Of a DNA stretch of 64,000 nucleotides, positions 47,472-60,300 are shown piece after piece (the stretch's first letter is position 1; the number at the start of each line of letters is the position of its first letter). The DNA is taken from positions 311,392 to 375,391 of the forward strand of contig WBMV01000259.1 in assembly GCA_013396655.1 (NCBI GenBank). Direction: 5' to 3'. The notes beneath the pieces are model-generated. The model ran no database searches, was not told the DNA's origin, and worked only from the letters and a program-made list of their open reading frames with translations. The stretch is from Campylorhamphus procurvoides (Eukaryota; Chordata; Aves; Passeriformes; Dendrocolaptidae). The position numbers and the translations under genes were made by a program.

Positions 47472-47486
47472 TCAGTTGTACCCTTT

Positions 47487-47496
47487 CCTTTTATGG
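47487..47496. promoter_or_regulatory. CArG box CCTTTTATGG in LTR
   Basis: An exact match to CC(A/T)6GG, the serum response factor site. It is the first of three such sites spaced exactly 30 bp apart. Confidence 0.7.
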
Positions 47497-47516
47497 CAAT
47501 CCCCTCCTACCCATTC

Positions 47517-47526
47517 CCTTATATGG
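47517..47526. promoter_or_regulatory. CArG box CCTTATATGG in LTR
   Basis: An exact CC(A/T)6GG match, 30 bp after the previous site and identical to the next one. The surrounding bases also repeat (ccattcccttatatgg against catttcccttatatgg). Confidence 0.75.
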
Positions 47527-47546
47527 TTTCTGTCCCTCCCCATTTC

Positions 47547-47556
47547 CCTTATATGG
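47547..47556. promoter_or_regulatory. CArG box CCTTATATGG in LTR
   Basis: The third exact CC(A/T)6GG match, again at 30-bp spacing, followed by a GC-box-like ccgccc at 47564-47569. Confidence 0.75.
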
Positions 47557-47596
47557 GCATGCTCCGCCCATGTTCCAGAACCTTCCCCTCACACCC

Positions 47597-47603
47597 TATA
47601 TAA
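47597..47603 (+). promoter_or_regulatory. Strong TATA box in LTR on plus strand
   Basis: ccTATATAAgcgg lies downstream, on the + strand, of the GC-box-like motif and the CArG cluster. It is the best TATA box of the element but points opposite to the orientation suggested by AATAAA. It could mark the true orientation or a second, divergent start. Confidence 0.45.
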
Positions 47604-47691
47604 GCGGTCCTTTCCCCTCACTAAATGGTCATTCTCGTTTCACCCCAGGAGAGTGTGCCAGTCCTCTCTTCCCTAAAAAAGGATCGCGACA

Positions 47692-48310
47692 GGAGGGGAC
47701 CTGGGAGTGAGGGAGAACTGGCCAGGAGCAAGGGGGGATCAGCCCAGGAGTGAAGAGACATTGACGCGGGTGTGAGGGGGAACCAGCGTGTGAGGGGGGA
47801 TCGGCCCAGGTTGTGAGGGGGAACTGGCCCAGGAGTAAGGAAACATCGACCACGGTGTGAGGGGAAATCGACCCAGGAATGAAGAGACATCGACCAAGGT
47901 GTGAGGGGAAATATACCCAGGAGTGAGGAGACATCGACCACAGTGTGAGGGGGGATCGGCCCGGGTTGTGAGGGGGAACTCGCATAGGAGTGAGGAGACA
48001 TCGACTCAGGTGTGAGGGAGAACTGGCCCAGGAGTGAGGGGGAACCAGCATGGGTGTGAGGAGACATCGACCCAGGTTGTTAGGGGGGATCGGCCCAGGT
48101 GTGAGAGGTGGCTGGGAATGAGGGGGGCGGCTCCGGTGTGAGGGAAAATCAGCCCAGGAGTGAGGAGACATCGACCCGGGTGTGAGGGAGAACTGGCATG
48201 AGAGTGAGTGGGGATCAGCCCGGGTGTGAGGGCAGTTTGACCTGGGTTGTGAGGGGGGACCTGGTCTGGGTGTGAGGGGGGACCTGGGAGTGAGAGGACC
48301 CGGGCACTGA
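47692..48310. repeat. 22-bp minisatellite, right segment after the LTR
   Basis: About 27 degenerate units of about 22 bp. Two main types can be seen: one with gtgaggagacatcgaccc and one with gtgagggggaactggccc or gggggatcggccc, each ending agga or aggt. Units of the acatcgac type recur every two to three units. Because 22 is not a multiple of three and stop codons are rare in the sequence, it produces long meaningless open frames on the minus strand. Confidence 0.92.
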
Positions 48311-51300
48311 AGAGGGACTGAAAGGGAGCTGTTAAATACCATGTATTGAAAAAGCTGCTAAATCGTGTGCGTTCCCACTTAAGCCTTCATTTATTAGTAT
48401 GGGTAAGTTTCTCCCTCAAGGTTTTAATTTTTAAGGTTTTAATAAGCTAACAAATAGAAAATAGTTAATAAAGAACTAATGTAGAATTATTTTAGGTCAA
48501 AGTCATGTATACTTCTAATGTAGTAAGAACCTCGGCATTTTTGCTTAACCTGCTCAGAATTTTCTAGCTTTTAGATAAGGGATATGGCTTTGGCAAGTAA
48601 AGATGGACTGGGAAAAGAGCATAATTTTGCAAGGAAAACAAAACGTATTTCTTCAAACTGACAAGTAACCACCCAGCATTTGACATTCTAGGCTGGGAAG
48701 TAATGCGTCCAAGACAAGAAAATACATCAAATAAAGGATTTTTATGGACTAGAAACAAAGGACTTAACATAGCCAGGAGGTGCTGAGAGTTGAGATTTAA
48801 CATGAATGTGTAATGACCTTTGAAAATACAAGGGTTTTGCTTTTGTAATTCCATCAGAAGTACTTATGGAGGATTATCCCCAGCACTTCTCCAGTACTGA
48901 ATAAAAAGGAATGGAATTTAACATTGATCAACTTCAATGTTGTATTTAGACCTTTAATTCTCTTTCAAGTGTCAGGAGAAAAACAGGTCCATTAAATCCA
49001 GTGGAATTCTTTTTTTCCTTACCAGTGATGGCCCAGTTGGAGGTGTGGCCCAGCTAAGACTGGATGATGGTAATGTTTCTCACCAAAATCAAATTACTGT
49101 TCAGTAGAGCTATTCCTCTCAGGATTTTTTTCCATATGTAACTTATGAAAGGGGATAAAATGCTGTACTACAACCTTTATTAGTATTACTCTTCTATTTT
49201 ACTGGAAATCTGTGTATATTTTAGACATGTACAGATTTCTACAAACGTCATTAATGTCTGTAAGTCAAAGCAGATATTCTCTGAGTAAGATGAACTGTCA
49301 TCAGTGCTGCCAGTCAGCAGTTTCCTCTGCAGAACATGTACCAAGAGGGTCCAAGGTGGTCTTCAGGAAAGGGAAGTTCTCCAAATGGTTTCTTTCTCTA
49401 AGCTGCAAAGACTGTTAATACTGGAACGTTGTGTTGTTGTTGTCTTGTCTTCAGCCAGGTGACTTCTACAGTTGAAATGCCTGAGAAGATTCTGACTGCA
49501 ACCTTGAGATCCAAAGCAGAGATTTTAGTACAGAGTTGAAGCAGTTACTGAGTGGAGGAGAGGAAATAAATGCGTATAAATATCTGCACTGCTTTGGGCA
49601 CTCTAAATAATTTTTGTTGAATTTCCTTTGTTGCACTGGGCCGTCATATTTTATTTATTGTCTATTACTCTTTTTTGGCTGGGATACATTGAAAGAAAAG
49701 GGAATATTTGAGGAAGAAAGACTCCGAATTCAACCGAGATACAATCCAAGAGGGTACATGAGGAACCAAAAGTAGATTTGTTCTAATATTAAAACAACTT
49801 TTATACTTCATTCCTATGTATTCATTGTGTAATTTTGAGTAAGGCATAGGAAAGTAAATATTTAAAGTACACATAATATGAAATTAACATAATGCACCTG
49901 TACCAAAATTGGAATTAATAGGAGATATGCATGCAAATGAATTAGAGAACATAGGCAGCCTTTCTCCAGTGTGGCAGGTAAGATGCAATCTGAACATTCT
50001 ATCAAGGAACTGTGGCTTTGCAAATTCTTTTGATAAATAAATGTAAACAATATATTTTCCCAGCATTCCCTATGTATGTTTGGGGTTTGTTTTTTTTTTA
50101 AATCACCCCAGTCTTAAGTGAATGGTCCTGTGCAATTGTGTGGATTACAGCTACCTTGGCATCTCTAGTTCTAGTTCCTGAATCTTAAATCAAGTGTTTG
50201 AAATGGCAGTGGATAGCAGTGTTATCTTAATCCAGTGGAAGTTGGATCCTTTTGGAATTGGGAACTGTCTGCATCAGGTAATTATTTTTCTTTATATTAA
50301 GCTGCATGACCAAGTGTTGGCCCTTGTGGGATGGTATTGCCCAGACTCTGGCAGTGGTGAACATGTGCAGACAGTTCCTACTTCCCAACCCAAGTTACCA
50401 GCTGGCTTTCATGTTATCACCTGTCCCTGTGGTGTGAGGCTGAAAGAAAGCATGAGATTGGCCAAGGAGAAACAACCAACTTGGAATTTGGGGTAGTTGA
50501 GTTTTGGAAAGGTATCCTTCCTTACTCTGGAAAACAGAACCAGGAATCTGATCACTGGAGAATAAATCACCAAATTCTGCTGAAACTGAGCTACACCAAA
50601 CTGCAAAACCAGACAGACTTAGTAAAAAATTATTTCTCCATTATATGAATAGATCTATTTATACCTGAAAGAGAATATCAAAACTGAATTAAAAGTGTGT
50701 TGCCCTGGGAATACACTAAACTATGTTTTCTCTCCCTTAGAACATGACCAGCTGTTGCTTCAACTCTGCATAGGCCTTGGAAGGGATGAAGCTTCTGCCT
50801 TCAGAGCAAAATAGGAAGCAACATGCCAGTGGAAGAAGATGTTACTGGAGCTGAAGGTGCTGCTTGGAGCAAGTCTAAGGTATCCCCTCTTGTTTTTTCA
50901 TAAAGATTGTTCACTTTATTGTATCTCCAGAACTTTAAAGTTTTGTAAGTTCCAGACTTCACTGCTCCTGCAGCTCTTTGCCTACAATTTGTGATGTAAT
51001 TGCTGCTGCTGTTGGTTCTAATGCACAGTCAGGTGGTGCCAGACTATAGATGGTACTTTAAATAAATCAGAAGGCCTACTTAGTTAAAATAACAGGTAAC
51101 ACAAAAAAGAAGTAGCACATTACTGTTTCTCCAAGAACCATTTAACGTGCTCCTCCTAGTATGAGCTCATTTATTTCGGCAATCCCATACTGTATTTCCA
51201 ACACTAGGATGTTCTCTTTGAACCAGATTTCCGGCTGTCTGAAAAGTCTCTTGGCTTTTTTATTTGTTTTGTGGGGAAAATGTTTCCCTTTTTTTACAGC

Positions 51301-54300
51301 TGAGGGCTAACTTTTCTTGGAAATGGTTGCTATTGCCCTAGAGAGTATGCTATGGATGCAGAATGAAGAAGTAGCTGCAATGTGGCTTGTTCAAAAAGAC
51401 TGTCATAAATTCACTGTGTCAGGATGGACTTTTAAATATGAGTGAGTGTTGTCTGGCTGCCACAGAATACTGGGAAATGAGAGTTTGTAAAATCCAGTCC
51501 AGCCTAATTACAAAGGAGCACCTGTCTGGCAAATTCTTTTTGCTTGCACCTGAACCAACTTGCTCAGCACTGAATTTAGCTGAGACTGGATGATGAAATG
51601 TGGTCATACTTCCTAGTTTCATCCTAGAGACTGGCAAGTGGTGCACTCAGCTGTATAAATGTATGAGTATCCTGTCAGACTTTTTTGATATAAACTGACC
51701 CAAAAATGTGAAGAATTGGGAGGCTATAGCAGCAGTAAACCTGTATGCCATTTTAACAAGGAAGTAGTGAAGGAGAGAACAAGGAAAACTATGTCCAGAA
51801 GTTCTACCAACTTTTTTAATAGTTGTTAGTAGATAGCCTTGGGAAAAGGCATTTATTTGAAAGGTTGATTCCAAAAAAAGGAGAGAGAAACTCTGTGCAT
51901 ACTTCGCATTCTAACACTTAGAACACATTGTCCATTTTTAATCATGCTCTTGCTGTAGCAATTTGACACATAGTTCTTTTAATTTAAAATATCTCCAGTG
52001 CACGAGCTACTATTTTTTCTCTAAACCATCACTTTTTTTACATTAATCTGCAATAATTGGCTTCCCCTCCACCCCTTTTTTTTTTCTTTGCATTGGGCAT
52101 AGTCTTCATTAGCATACAAAAGAAATCTTAAAAATGCCCAACTTACCCTGTCTTTTCCTGATGTAAAGTGATAAATAATGTTGTTGACCAGGTTGGTAAG
52201 TACAACATGTGGGGACTTTGCTGCAGAGCACAAAATATTTCTGATGTTATTAGTATAAATAAAGAATGAGTGCAACAGATAATATATGTGTGGAAGACTT
52301 GCAGACAATGGATCAGCTTCTTAGTTTCTTTATTCTTGCTGATGTGTAGTTATATGAAGAGATATTCTATCTCCATGTTTTATGCAAGCACTTTTAAGGG
52401 CAAGATTAGAAAGCCAAATTGTGAACTGCAACTGTAATCTGAAATCAATAAAATGAAATAAAATAGAGAAAGGTGACATTATAAAATCCTGCATTCGGAA
52501 GGCAAAATTCAGTGATCAAATGCAAAGTGGAGAGTAACTGCATTACAAAAAAAATCAAACTGAATGATTAATTACAGGTAACACTTCCAGCAGTGATTTT
52601 TTTAACAACCTGAGTTTATGCAAGAGTAGTGATTTCTCTCTCAGTAGCATTGACAAGATCTATACTTAACCCATGTATCACACGTAGCGTATTGTTGGGG
52701 ATTTGAAAGGAGTCTGAAAAAGGGTAATGAAAATAAATACATTTGCCTCTATACACTATGAGCAATTTTTAGATTCATTATGTTTGTTTATTCTAGAAGG
52801 TGAAGCCTGGACATAGATTTAACAGCCCACAGTGTGTTAGGTTTTTGGATTTAATTATTTTGATCATTAGGAGGCCAGTGATCAATAAGAGTCTTGCAAG
52901 GATAAGGAGGGGGAAAGGCAATTCAATTTTCAAGAAGAAAGATGGCATTTACCATGTGTAAATAACAGAATTATTTTCTGACTGGGGGGATGTAGTGGAG
53001 TTGATGGGGGATAAGGATAGTTTAGACAGATGTCTATTTTTGAATCTTGCTTCAGGACAGGAAAATAAAAGGACTAAATAGTCCTTTGAAATGTCTTCTG
53101 TTCTTGAATGTACAGTACAGCAATAATGATAGGAATAATAAAGCCATTCTGTTTGTCTTGGGTGTCCTGTATTGTGCTAAATAGGGAATAAGCTGTGCTT
53201 ACTTTTGGGAAATAGAGTGGAGGGGATCCTGTCAGAAAAGACTGTTGTTTTGATTGGGGATCTGGCAGGAGGGGGTAAGTATATGAAACCTATATACAGC
53301 CTCCCCTTGCTGAGAGCATCCAATTTCTTTTGATTTTAATGAGCTCTGAATTGAGGATTTGTTTTTTGCTACAGAACAATAAATTGCCATTCAGCTGGAT
53401 TCATATCCCACGTCAGGGATATGTTTTTTTTCTGGTTGGGTTTTTAGTTTTGGGATTTTTTTAAATGAATATTTATTTTAAAATATATATTCTTAGGAAG
53501 TGCATTCTTTTATGCCTTCCCTAGTTATGCAAAGTAAATCCTCCAGTTCTGTTTTTCCTGGAAACCTCTGCTCCTCCTTAGGTACAAGACCTTGTCCTTG
53601 TCATACTGGGGTTGAACTTGGATGTCTGGTTTGGGAAACCAGAGGCTGAAATTTCCTTTGGGTGAATTCATGTATTCAACCAAAAGCCTGTATTGTTAAA
53701 GTCACTCTTTCCCACTCCTTTGTGGAGGCATACCTGCCTCCTAATTCCTTGCAGGCATTTCCTATCCTTCGCAGGCTGTTTTCAGTCCATAGATGATGCT
53801 TCTTTTTGAACAGCAAGAGAAACATAATTCACAGCTGTTTTCCTTAAATAAAACACCTTCACAAACTCCTGGTACTTGCCTTTCAGTGTGAATTTCTACA
53901 GTGCTTATGTGAAGATGGAGATTTCTTTTGTATTACAGGATTTCTGCAATATTGGAACCTTGAACATTTTAACATAGTCCTATGGATCTCAACTTGTCAC
54001 TTTTCCTAGAATTGCTTCAATAACATACTGAAATAGAACAGTAAATCCACTGTGATGATGGATATTTCCAGCAAAAAGGCTGAAGCACTCGTCTGTCCGT
54101 GTGAGCAATGACTGATCACACCATGAGTGCTGTAAAACTCAGTTGCTGCTTCTGCCATTCCTTTCTGCTGCTGAAAACTGGGGAGTTTTCTTTCAGAAGT
54201 GCAGAGGGAATGACTGCATTCCCCTCCCCCTGCTTCCACCTGCAAAGTTGTCGTTTCTTCCCACTAACATGGTGTCAGTCCTTTTGGCATCCTTTCAGTC

Positions 54301-57300
54301 CTGTGTGGGAAATACATTGTATAATTAGTTCATTATACAATTAATTGGATTAATTCACAATAATGCCAGCAGAGCTGCATATGATACAATATTTGCATTT
54401 TTCCTTTTATCCCTCACAGTAAGAATGCAATGAAAGACTTGAAAGTACTTATCAGCCAATTTCCTTCTTTCAGTCTATCTCTACAGCCTCTTAGTATTCT
54501 GCAGGAGACGCGAAGTCACTTTTTAGTACAGGAGAACCATTTTATTTTTTCAGTGTAAGCTTTTTTAATATTTATTGGAAACTAAAATCTGTCACTCTTT
54601 GAAAACGACTTGAAGTCTTGGTAACTGTTGTCAGTATTTTCATCTGGATAAATTTAGTATCCTGGGACCTTGTATTTAAACACGTGTATTTCAGTTACCT
54701 ACCCACCTTTTGTGGCTCAGTGTGCTTCAATAATCTGCACAGTAACATTTGAATATGCTTTGTGCTGAATGCATGCCAAGCTCTGCCTGCTCTCTGGGTG
54801 CAACCCCTTCTTTTTCTGCAGTTATCACCAACAACCAAGAAGTTGGATAGGACTTTTAATTCTAAAGCTTAGAATGCCAGTAAGAAAAACAATCCTTTCC
54901 ACAGCTGGAGTTATGGCTATTACGGAACAGAAGGAATGGAAGTTGTGTTTCTAGGTAGGAATTACATTTCCTCTGCAACTTTCAGATTTCTATTGGCATA
55001 TATTTTGTCATTTTCCAGTTAGAAAATACTGGCTGCCAATGAGCATGAAGGTGCCTCACTACAGAGACGGTGAAATGACTAGTGACTACAGCTGATTCCA
55101 GTGTGAACACTACATTTGGGGGTGTTCTGCTGTGCTTTGTAACTTTCTTCTTTGCTTTTGTTTTATTTTTCAACATAACTCAGCTTTTCGCTGTGCTTGA
55201 GGAGTAGTATGAGTTTTCATTGTACAGTGCCTTTCATTTTTAGAACATTGCACTATGCTTTCTGAACACTGGAAGCAGAAATTCTTTAAGAATACCTTGC
55301 CGGTTTCATACTGAAGAGACTTCCCAAGGGGTTGTATTGAATTAGTGGAAGAGCCCTGGAACAGGACTGTCAAAGGGCTGTGGGAGCACTGAATTTCCCA
55401 AGAAAACCCTCTCTGCCACTTATCCAGATCATTTGTGCTACAGGAAGGTCTGAAACAGGATAATGGATCAGGCAGTTGATTTCTGTCTTCTCCCAACATG
55501 GTAATAATGAAGAGAATATAACACTTTTCTTCCTCATACAGATCCCAAGTATAGAATGTTCACCCAGTGTTCATAAATAAGTTCATTAATCTGAGTTAGA
55601 TTTATAACACTGCAATATCACCACATACCCCCCAGAAAAATAAATCTCTAAGGTGATTTTCATTTCATGAGGTTTTCATAGCATGTTTACCTGTTCTGTC
55701 TCTCACAGAATCTTCCTCCCAGTTATTGTGTTACAAGTGGAGAGAATGTTGTTTGAAATCTCGATGAAAAAGCAATCTTTGAAGCAGTTCAGGGACAAGA
55801 ACCTGCTGTGTTATACATTGCTTTGTGAGAGCTTAACTCAGTTTCCAGACTGTACAGAGGAAAACCCTGCCCTATGTCCTGCACGCATAGACGCTGGGGA
55901 AGCCTCTGCAGAAGACTGATGGGCTGGGCCCTTGCATGCAAGTGTCTTTCCCCACAGCAAATGATCCAAAGAGCAACTTCTATAAATACTGTATTTTCCA
56001 ACTGCAGAGGTTTCTTGTCCTTTCCTGTGGATTCCTTGCCAAGCATTTTCTCAGTCCTGAAATAGAGAAGGTTCCGTGGCCAACATGCACTTAAACAGCC
56101 CTTTGAGAGCTGTAGGAGATTTTTGTTGGCTTTTGTTTGAACTTTTAAACTGTCAGATTATTTTAGGAACATTTGTAGAGAAACATTGCCTCTTGGTGTT
56201 GCCTTCTCTTTTCCATTGTTAGAAAAATGTAGTAAAAGAAGGTTGGAGCTGATACCTAGTGTAATAGTTATACCAAGAGTATTGCATTGCTATGCAGTGC
56301 TGTTTCAAACAGCACTTTACCTTGTTTCTTTACCTTGGAGTGCAAAGACAGTGGCTCAACAAAACTCTTTGAACAAGGAGGATATACATTTATTTGGAGA
56401 TTTCCCAACATAAGTTTTGGCACTTCTTGTGTCTGATGAAGCTGTATTGAGAAAATGCTAATCTGTCTTTCTATCAGATGGTGTTGAAACTGAAGTATAG
56501 ACAATTCTCATAAATCAAAAGTAGGCAAAGTTCCATTTGAAGGATTGTGTTTAACAGAATAACTGTGCTTTGACCATTTTTAAGTATTAAGTAGTAGAAA
56601 TATTTATTTAAAAACAAGGGATGCAAAGATACAGCTTGTTTATCACAAGTCAAGTTTAATCAAGTACGTGATCCTGGCAAATATGTCAGTGTTGCTACAG
56701 CATCTTTGCTTTGGAGAATATAAATGCAAAATGAGGTGTTTCAATGTTCCCTTTTTCTCACAGGTATTTTCTGGTTATTTCTTAAATAAACATGTTACTG
56801 AAATATTGCAAAAATCATTTATACTTTCATCATACCAGTAAGTTCAGCAGGTTTCTACAAAGACATCTTAAAATGAGAGCTCTAAGCACAGGCTTTGAAA
56901 TGCACAGCATTTGTGTATTTTTATGAAGAACTTTGCACAGAGATTACTCTTGAGGGAGCTTGGAGTTTGTTAGTGTAAGGTCTGTTTTCATTACAAGGTG
57001 GCTGTAGTACAATGGCCGGAGAAAGGACTGGGCCCTGGAGGTTGTCCAGCAAGAAAATCATTTCCTCCTTTGTGCTTACAGTGTGCACTCTGACACCATT
57101 TGAGACAAACACCACAGTTTGGTAATGTAGTTCATGATATGTCAGGTACAGTGAGACACAGATGGATGCACTCCAGTATTTCAAGGAATTAAAATGGTTT
57201 CTTTCTCTAAGTTGTTCTGGAGAACTCCTAGTCCAGAGAGGTTTTGTTTTTTCTTTCTAATGTTTTTATTAAATTTTAAGAAGCAGCTGCAATTGCTGGC

Positions 57301-60300
57301 AAGTATCTGAATGAGCTCACAATGATGTTCCTAAGGTACTATCTCAAGCTAATTATATATTCATTCCAACATGCTACCTACTGGTGATGAGTGTACCAAA
57401 CACAATGTCTACATTTCCAAATTGGTATGAGTTGCAGCTGTGTTACTGTCTAGAGAGTCAAAAGGGTATAGTTGTGATTTTACTTTCCAAATGAGAAACA
57501 ATAACAATAATAAACCTTACCATAATTATCTTAATTGGGGGGGGGAGGNAAAATATGTATTGTCGATAGTATACCATGCCATTAAAGCTTGCAGATTTTA
57601 TGCAAGGGGTTTAGCATCTGTAAGTCATTCACAGTAAAATCTAATCCCTTATGTGCCATGGAAAGCAGAAAGCAATGATAGTTGCAGTTCACCAACTGAT
57701 AGATTGATAATTGCAGTTAAACTTGACTAACCGAGCATTTAATGCCAGACAGGACTCAGGTTCCAGTTTGGAACCCTTTGGTGCCATTGCAGCCCAACCC
57801 AGCTGAATCCAGCTGAAATTGGTAGTCTTTATTTCTTCTGATGGTTGAACCGTAAATCACTTTGGTGGATTTTTTCTTGCATCAGTCTACTGCCATTCAA
57901 GCATAAACATTCCACTGGAGTTTTCACTGGATAGAACTAGGGCAGAAAGCTGCCAGAAAATGATGGTGTTTGAGTCTTCAAGAGAAGAAAGCATAACTGA
58001 GCTTGGCTAAAAGCAGAACTATTTTTACAGCAGTGAAAGGCATCTGACAGGGACTTGCTAAATGTCACGGTAATGTCTATGGGAACAATATAGTACTGGG
58101 AAAAGAGAACAAGGAAGAAGAAAAGTATATTGTGAGAGGAGGACAAGGAAATGGGAGTGTGGTGTCTGTCTGGAGAGGAGGAAGAGGGAGCAGATTCTCT
58201 GCTCTCTTTGTGCCTTCTCCTTCAGCTTTGATGTGTATGGTAGCCATTCAGGCTCCTGATTCCTTCATCAAAACATGAATATTCTGTCAAAAATACTATT
58301 GCTTTGTGAAATACTTGAAAAAAGGAGAAATCCTTTAAATCAGCATTTTGTCCCCCAACCTGCTTTGGTCTACGCTCCGCTCTAGAAGCTCTCAGTGGCA
58401 TTCTAAAGTTCTGTACTTTCATGAAAGGCATGTTAAAAGATTATTAGGATGGGGAGTGTTGTATTAACTGACATGAACTCTTTGGCAATATTATGCTTGG
58501 TACTTGGCAAAGTGGTGTTAAAAAGGTGGTGTAAAAAAGCCACGAAACATGACAAACTGAAATGCAATTGCCTACTCTTTATAGATGTTCAGAATTCACT
58601 ACAAGCATGGATCTGGGAGTTAATGCAGTCCTACAAATGTGAATTTTGAGAAAGGCCATAGCTGTTCACAGGTATCTGAAGAGGTGTTTGCCTTAAATTT
58701 GATCTGAGGAAAGCAGACATTTGCTGCACACCATCTGCATAAAATGACTAAATGTAAATGCAAGTTCGTTAACTCTCAGTTGCATTGGAAAAATTGCAGT
58801 CACTTTGTTGATGACTCTCCTGAAGTTACAGTTTTGATGGATTAAGCTGTTGATTTAACATGGTTCATATGCTTTTCAAGATGTATCAATTTAACTGAAA
58901 TAAGAGGATATTCATCACTTTACAGAGTATTCCTTTGAGGTTGCTTTATAGGGATGGATGATGCAGATGTATCTCTGGCAAGTTCACAAGTTTTTAAGAA
59001 TCTCATATCCCAATTCTTATTGCAGTTTATCAGTGGTAGGTTTTTATTTCATGGTGTGCATCCATGTAAAGTAGTCACATCCATGTAAAGTTTACACTTC
59101 CCATTGTGTCAGTGTTAACACCCTCTGTTACGTATGGTTAGAAAGCTGTTCATCAGAAAACATACATGGTGTCAGGAACACACTTTGTCACAGGCTGTGG
59201 CTCTCAGATGTGGGAGCCAGAACTGGAGATGGGGGAGCATTTGTGTTCAATAAAAGACAAAACTGGTGGTTAGTCAAGTCTGGACTAAACACAAAAAGAG
59301 TGAGAACATGTGTAGTGAGCTGGAATCCAGTCACCTAAATGCAAAATGGTAATATTTGAAAACTCTTCAGCTTCTGCCTGGTCTAAGGCATAGGTTTACC
59401 CACACACACACCACCTCCCTTCTCCCCCAAAAAACAAGTTTGCCCTTTGCTTTGGAAGGTTTACTTCTGCATGTATGGGAAGTGGAGCTTTATTCGACCC
59501 TGCTGTTTTGTGGTACAGATGCTTTCTCATCCTCTTAAGAAATCTATTGTGGTGTAGTACAAACCCTTGAAGAGGATCACCTGCATCTAGTGGTTAATGA
59601 TCCTCAGCTGGAATAACTCAGCCTTGCTGCAGGTGCTGTTGTTTAGTTAATTAGAGGCTGTTTAAAATCATATGGCTCCTACAGCTTCTTCTCCAGGTCA
59701 AAGGCTTTGCCCCTGCCCTTTATTCTTGACTCTTAAGTTTTGTATGTAAAGCACAGTGATTTCAGCAGGTGAATTTCATAACAGGCAATTGCCTGGATGA
59801 GAATCAGGTGTTGTAAATTAAGAGGGAAGGGGGAACTGAACGTTTTCAGACCCTGTGAAGAATGAGCTGAGGGGGAAGGAAGAAGGATGGTTGTGGCAGG
59901 CTTTCTTTGCTAGCATATTTTAAAAGCTAAGAAAGATTTGAAGCAATTTTTCCTTAGGACAGGTTGTTCTTAGCTAGGACAAAAAGCTCCCGAATAGCAC
60001 TGAGTGATGTGCCAGAAGTTAAGAGAAGATAAATCCACGTGCAGTTAATGTTTGCTGCTGACCACCTCATGAAGCTTCATTAGCAATGGACAGAGAATTT
60101 CTTTCTGGTGATATTTTAGTTTCTCCTTGGTATTACAGTTCTGTACCTGTAGTCCAAACTCACACGTTCACTTAGAAAACCTGAAAGGATTGCCCAGTTC
60201 TGAGAGGACAAATTTCTCTTTGGATCTGCACTGTGGATTCTTTTGAGACCCTGTTAAGAGGTAAGAACTTAATGTGACACTGAGGTATGCACAGAAAACT

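Larger units (their letters stand above)
47233..47691 (-). mobile_element. Solo LTR of an endogenous retrovirus (459 bp)
   Basis: The element begins TGTCGGGGAACACC and ends GGATCGCGACA on the + strand, so its ends form the inverted repeat TGTCG/CGACA. It is flanked by agaggg and ggaggg, a 6-bp target duplication with one mismatch. The minus orientation is favoured: in that direction come three CArG boxes, a direct CCAAT, TATA-like sequences, AATAAA and then a T-rich U5-like end. No gag, pol or env sequence is present, as expected after recombination between two LTRs. A 6-bp duplication fits an ERVK/alpharetrovirus-type integrase, but the family is not proven. Confidence 0.82.

Noticed and set aside
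47629..48342. 237-residue open frame on the minus strand, Pro/Ser/His-rich and repetitive
   Set aside because: It is the translation of the 22-bp minisatellite, with a 22-residue period because three units make 66 bp, and it crosses into the LTR. It has no splice signals, domain or promoter logic.
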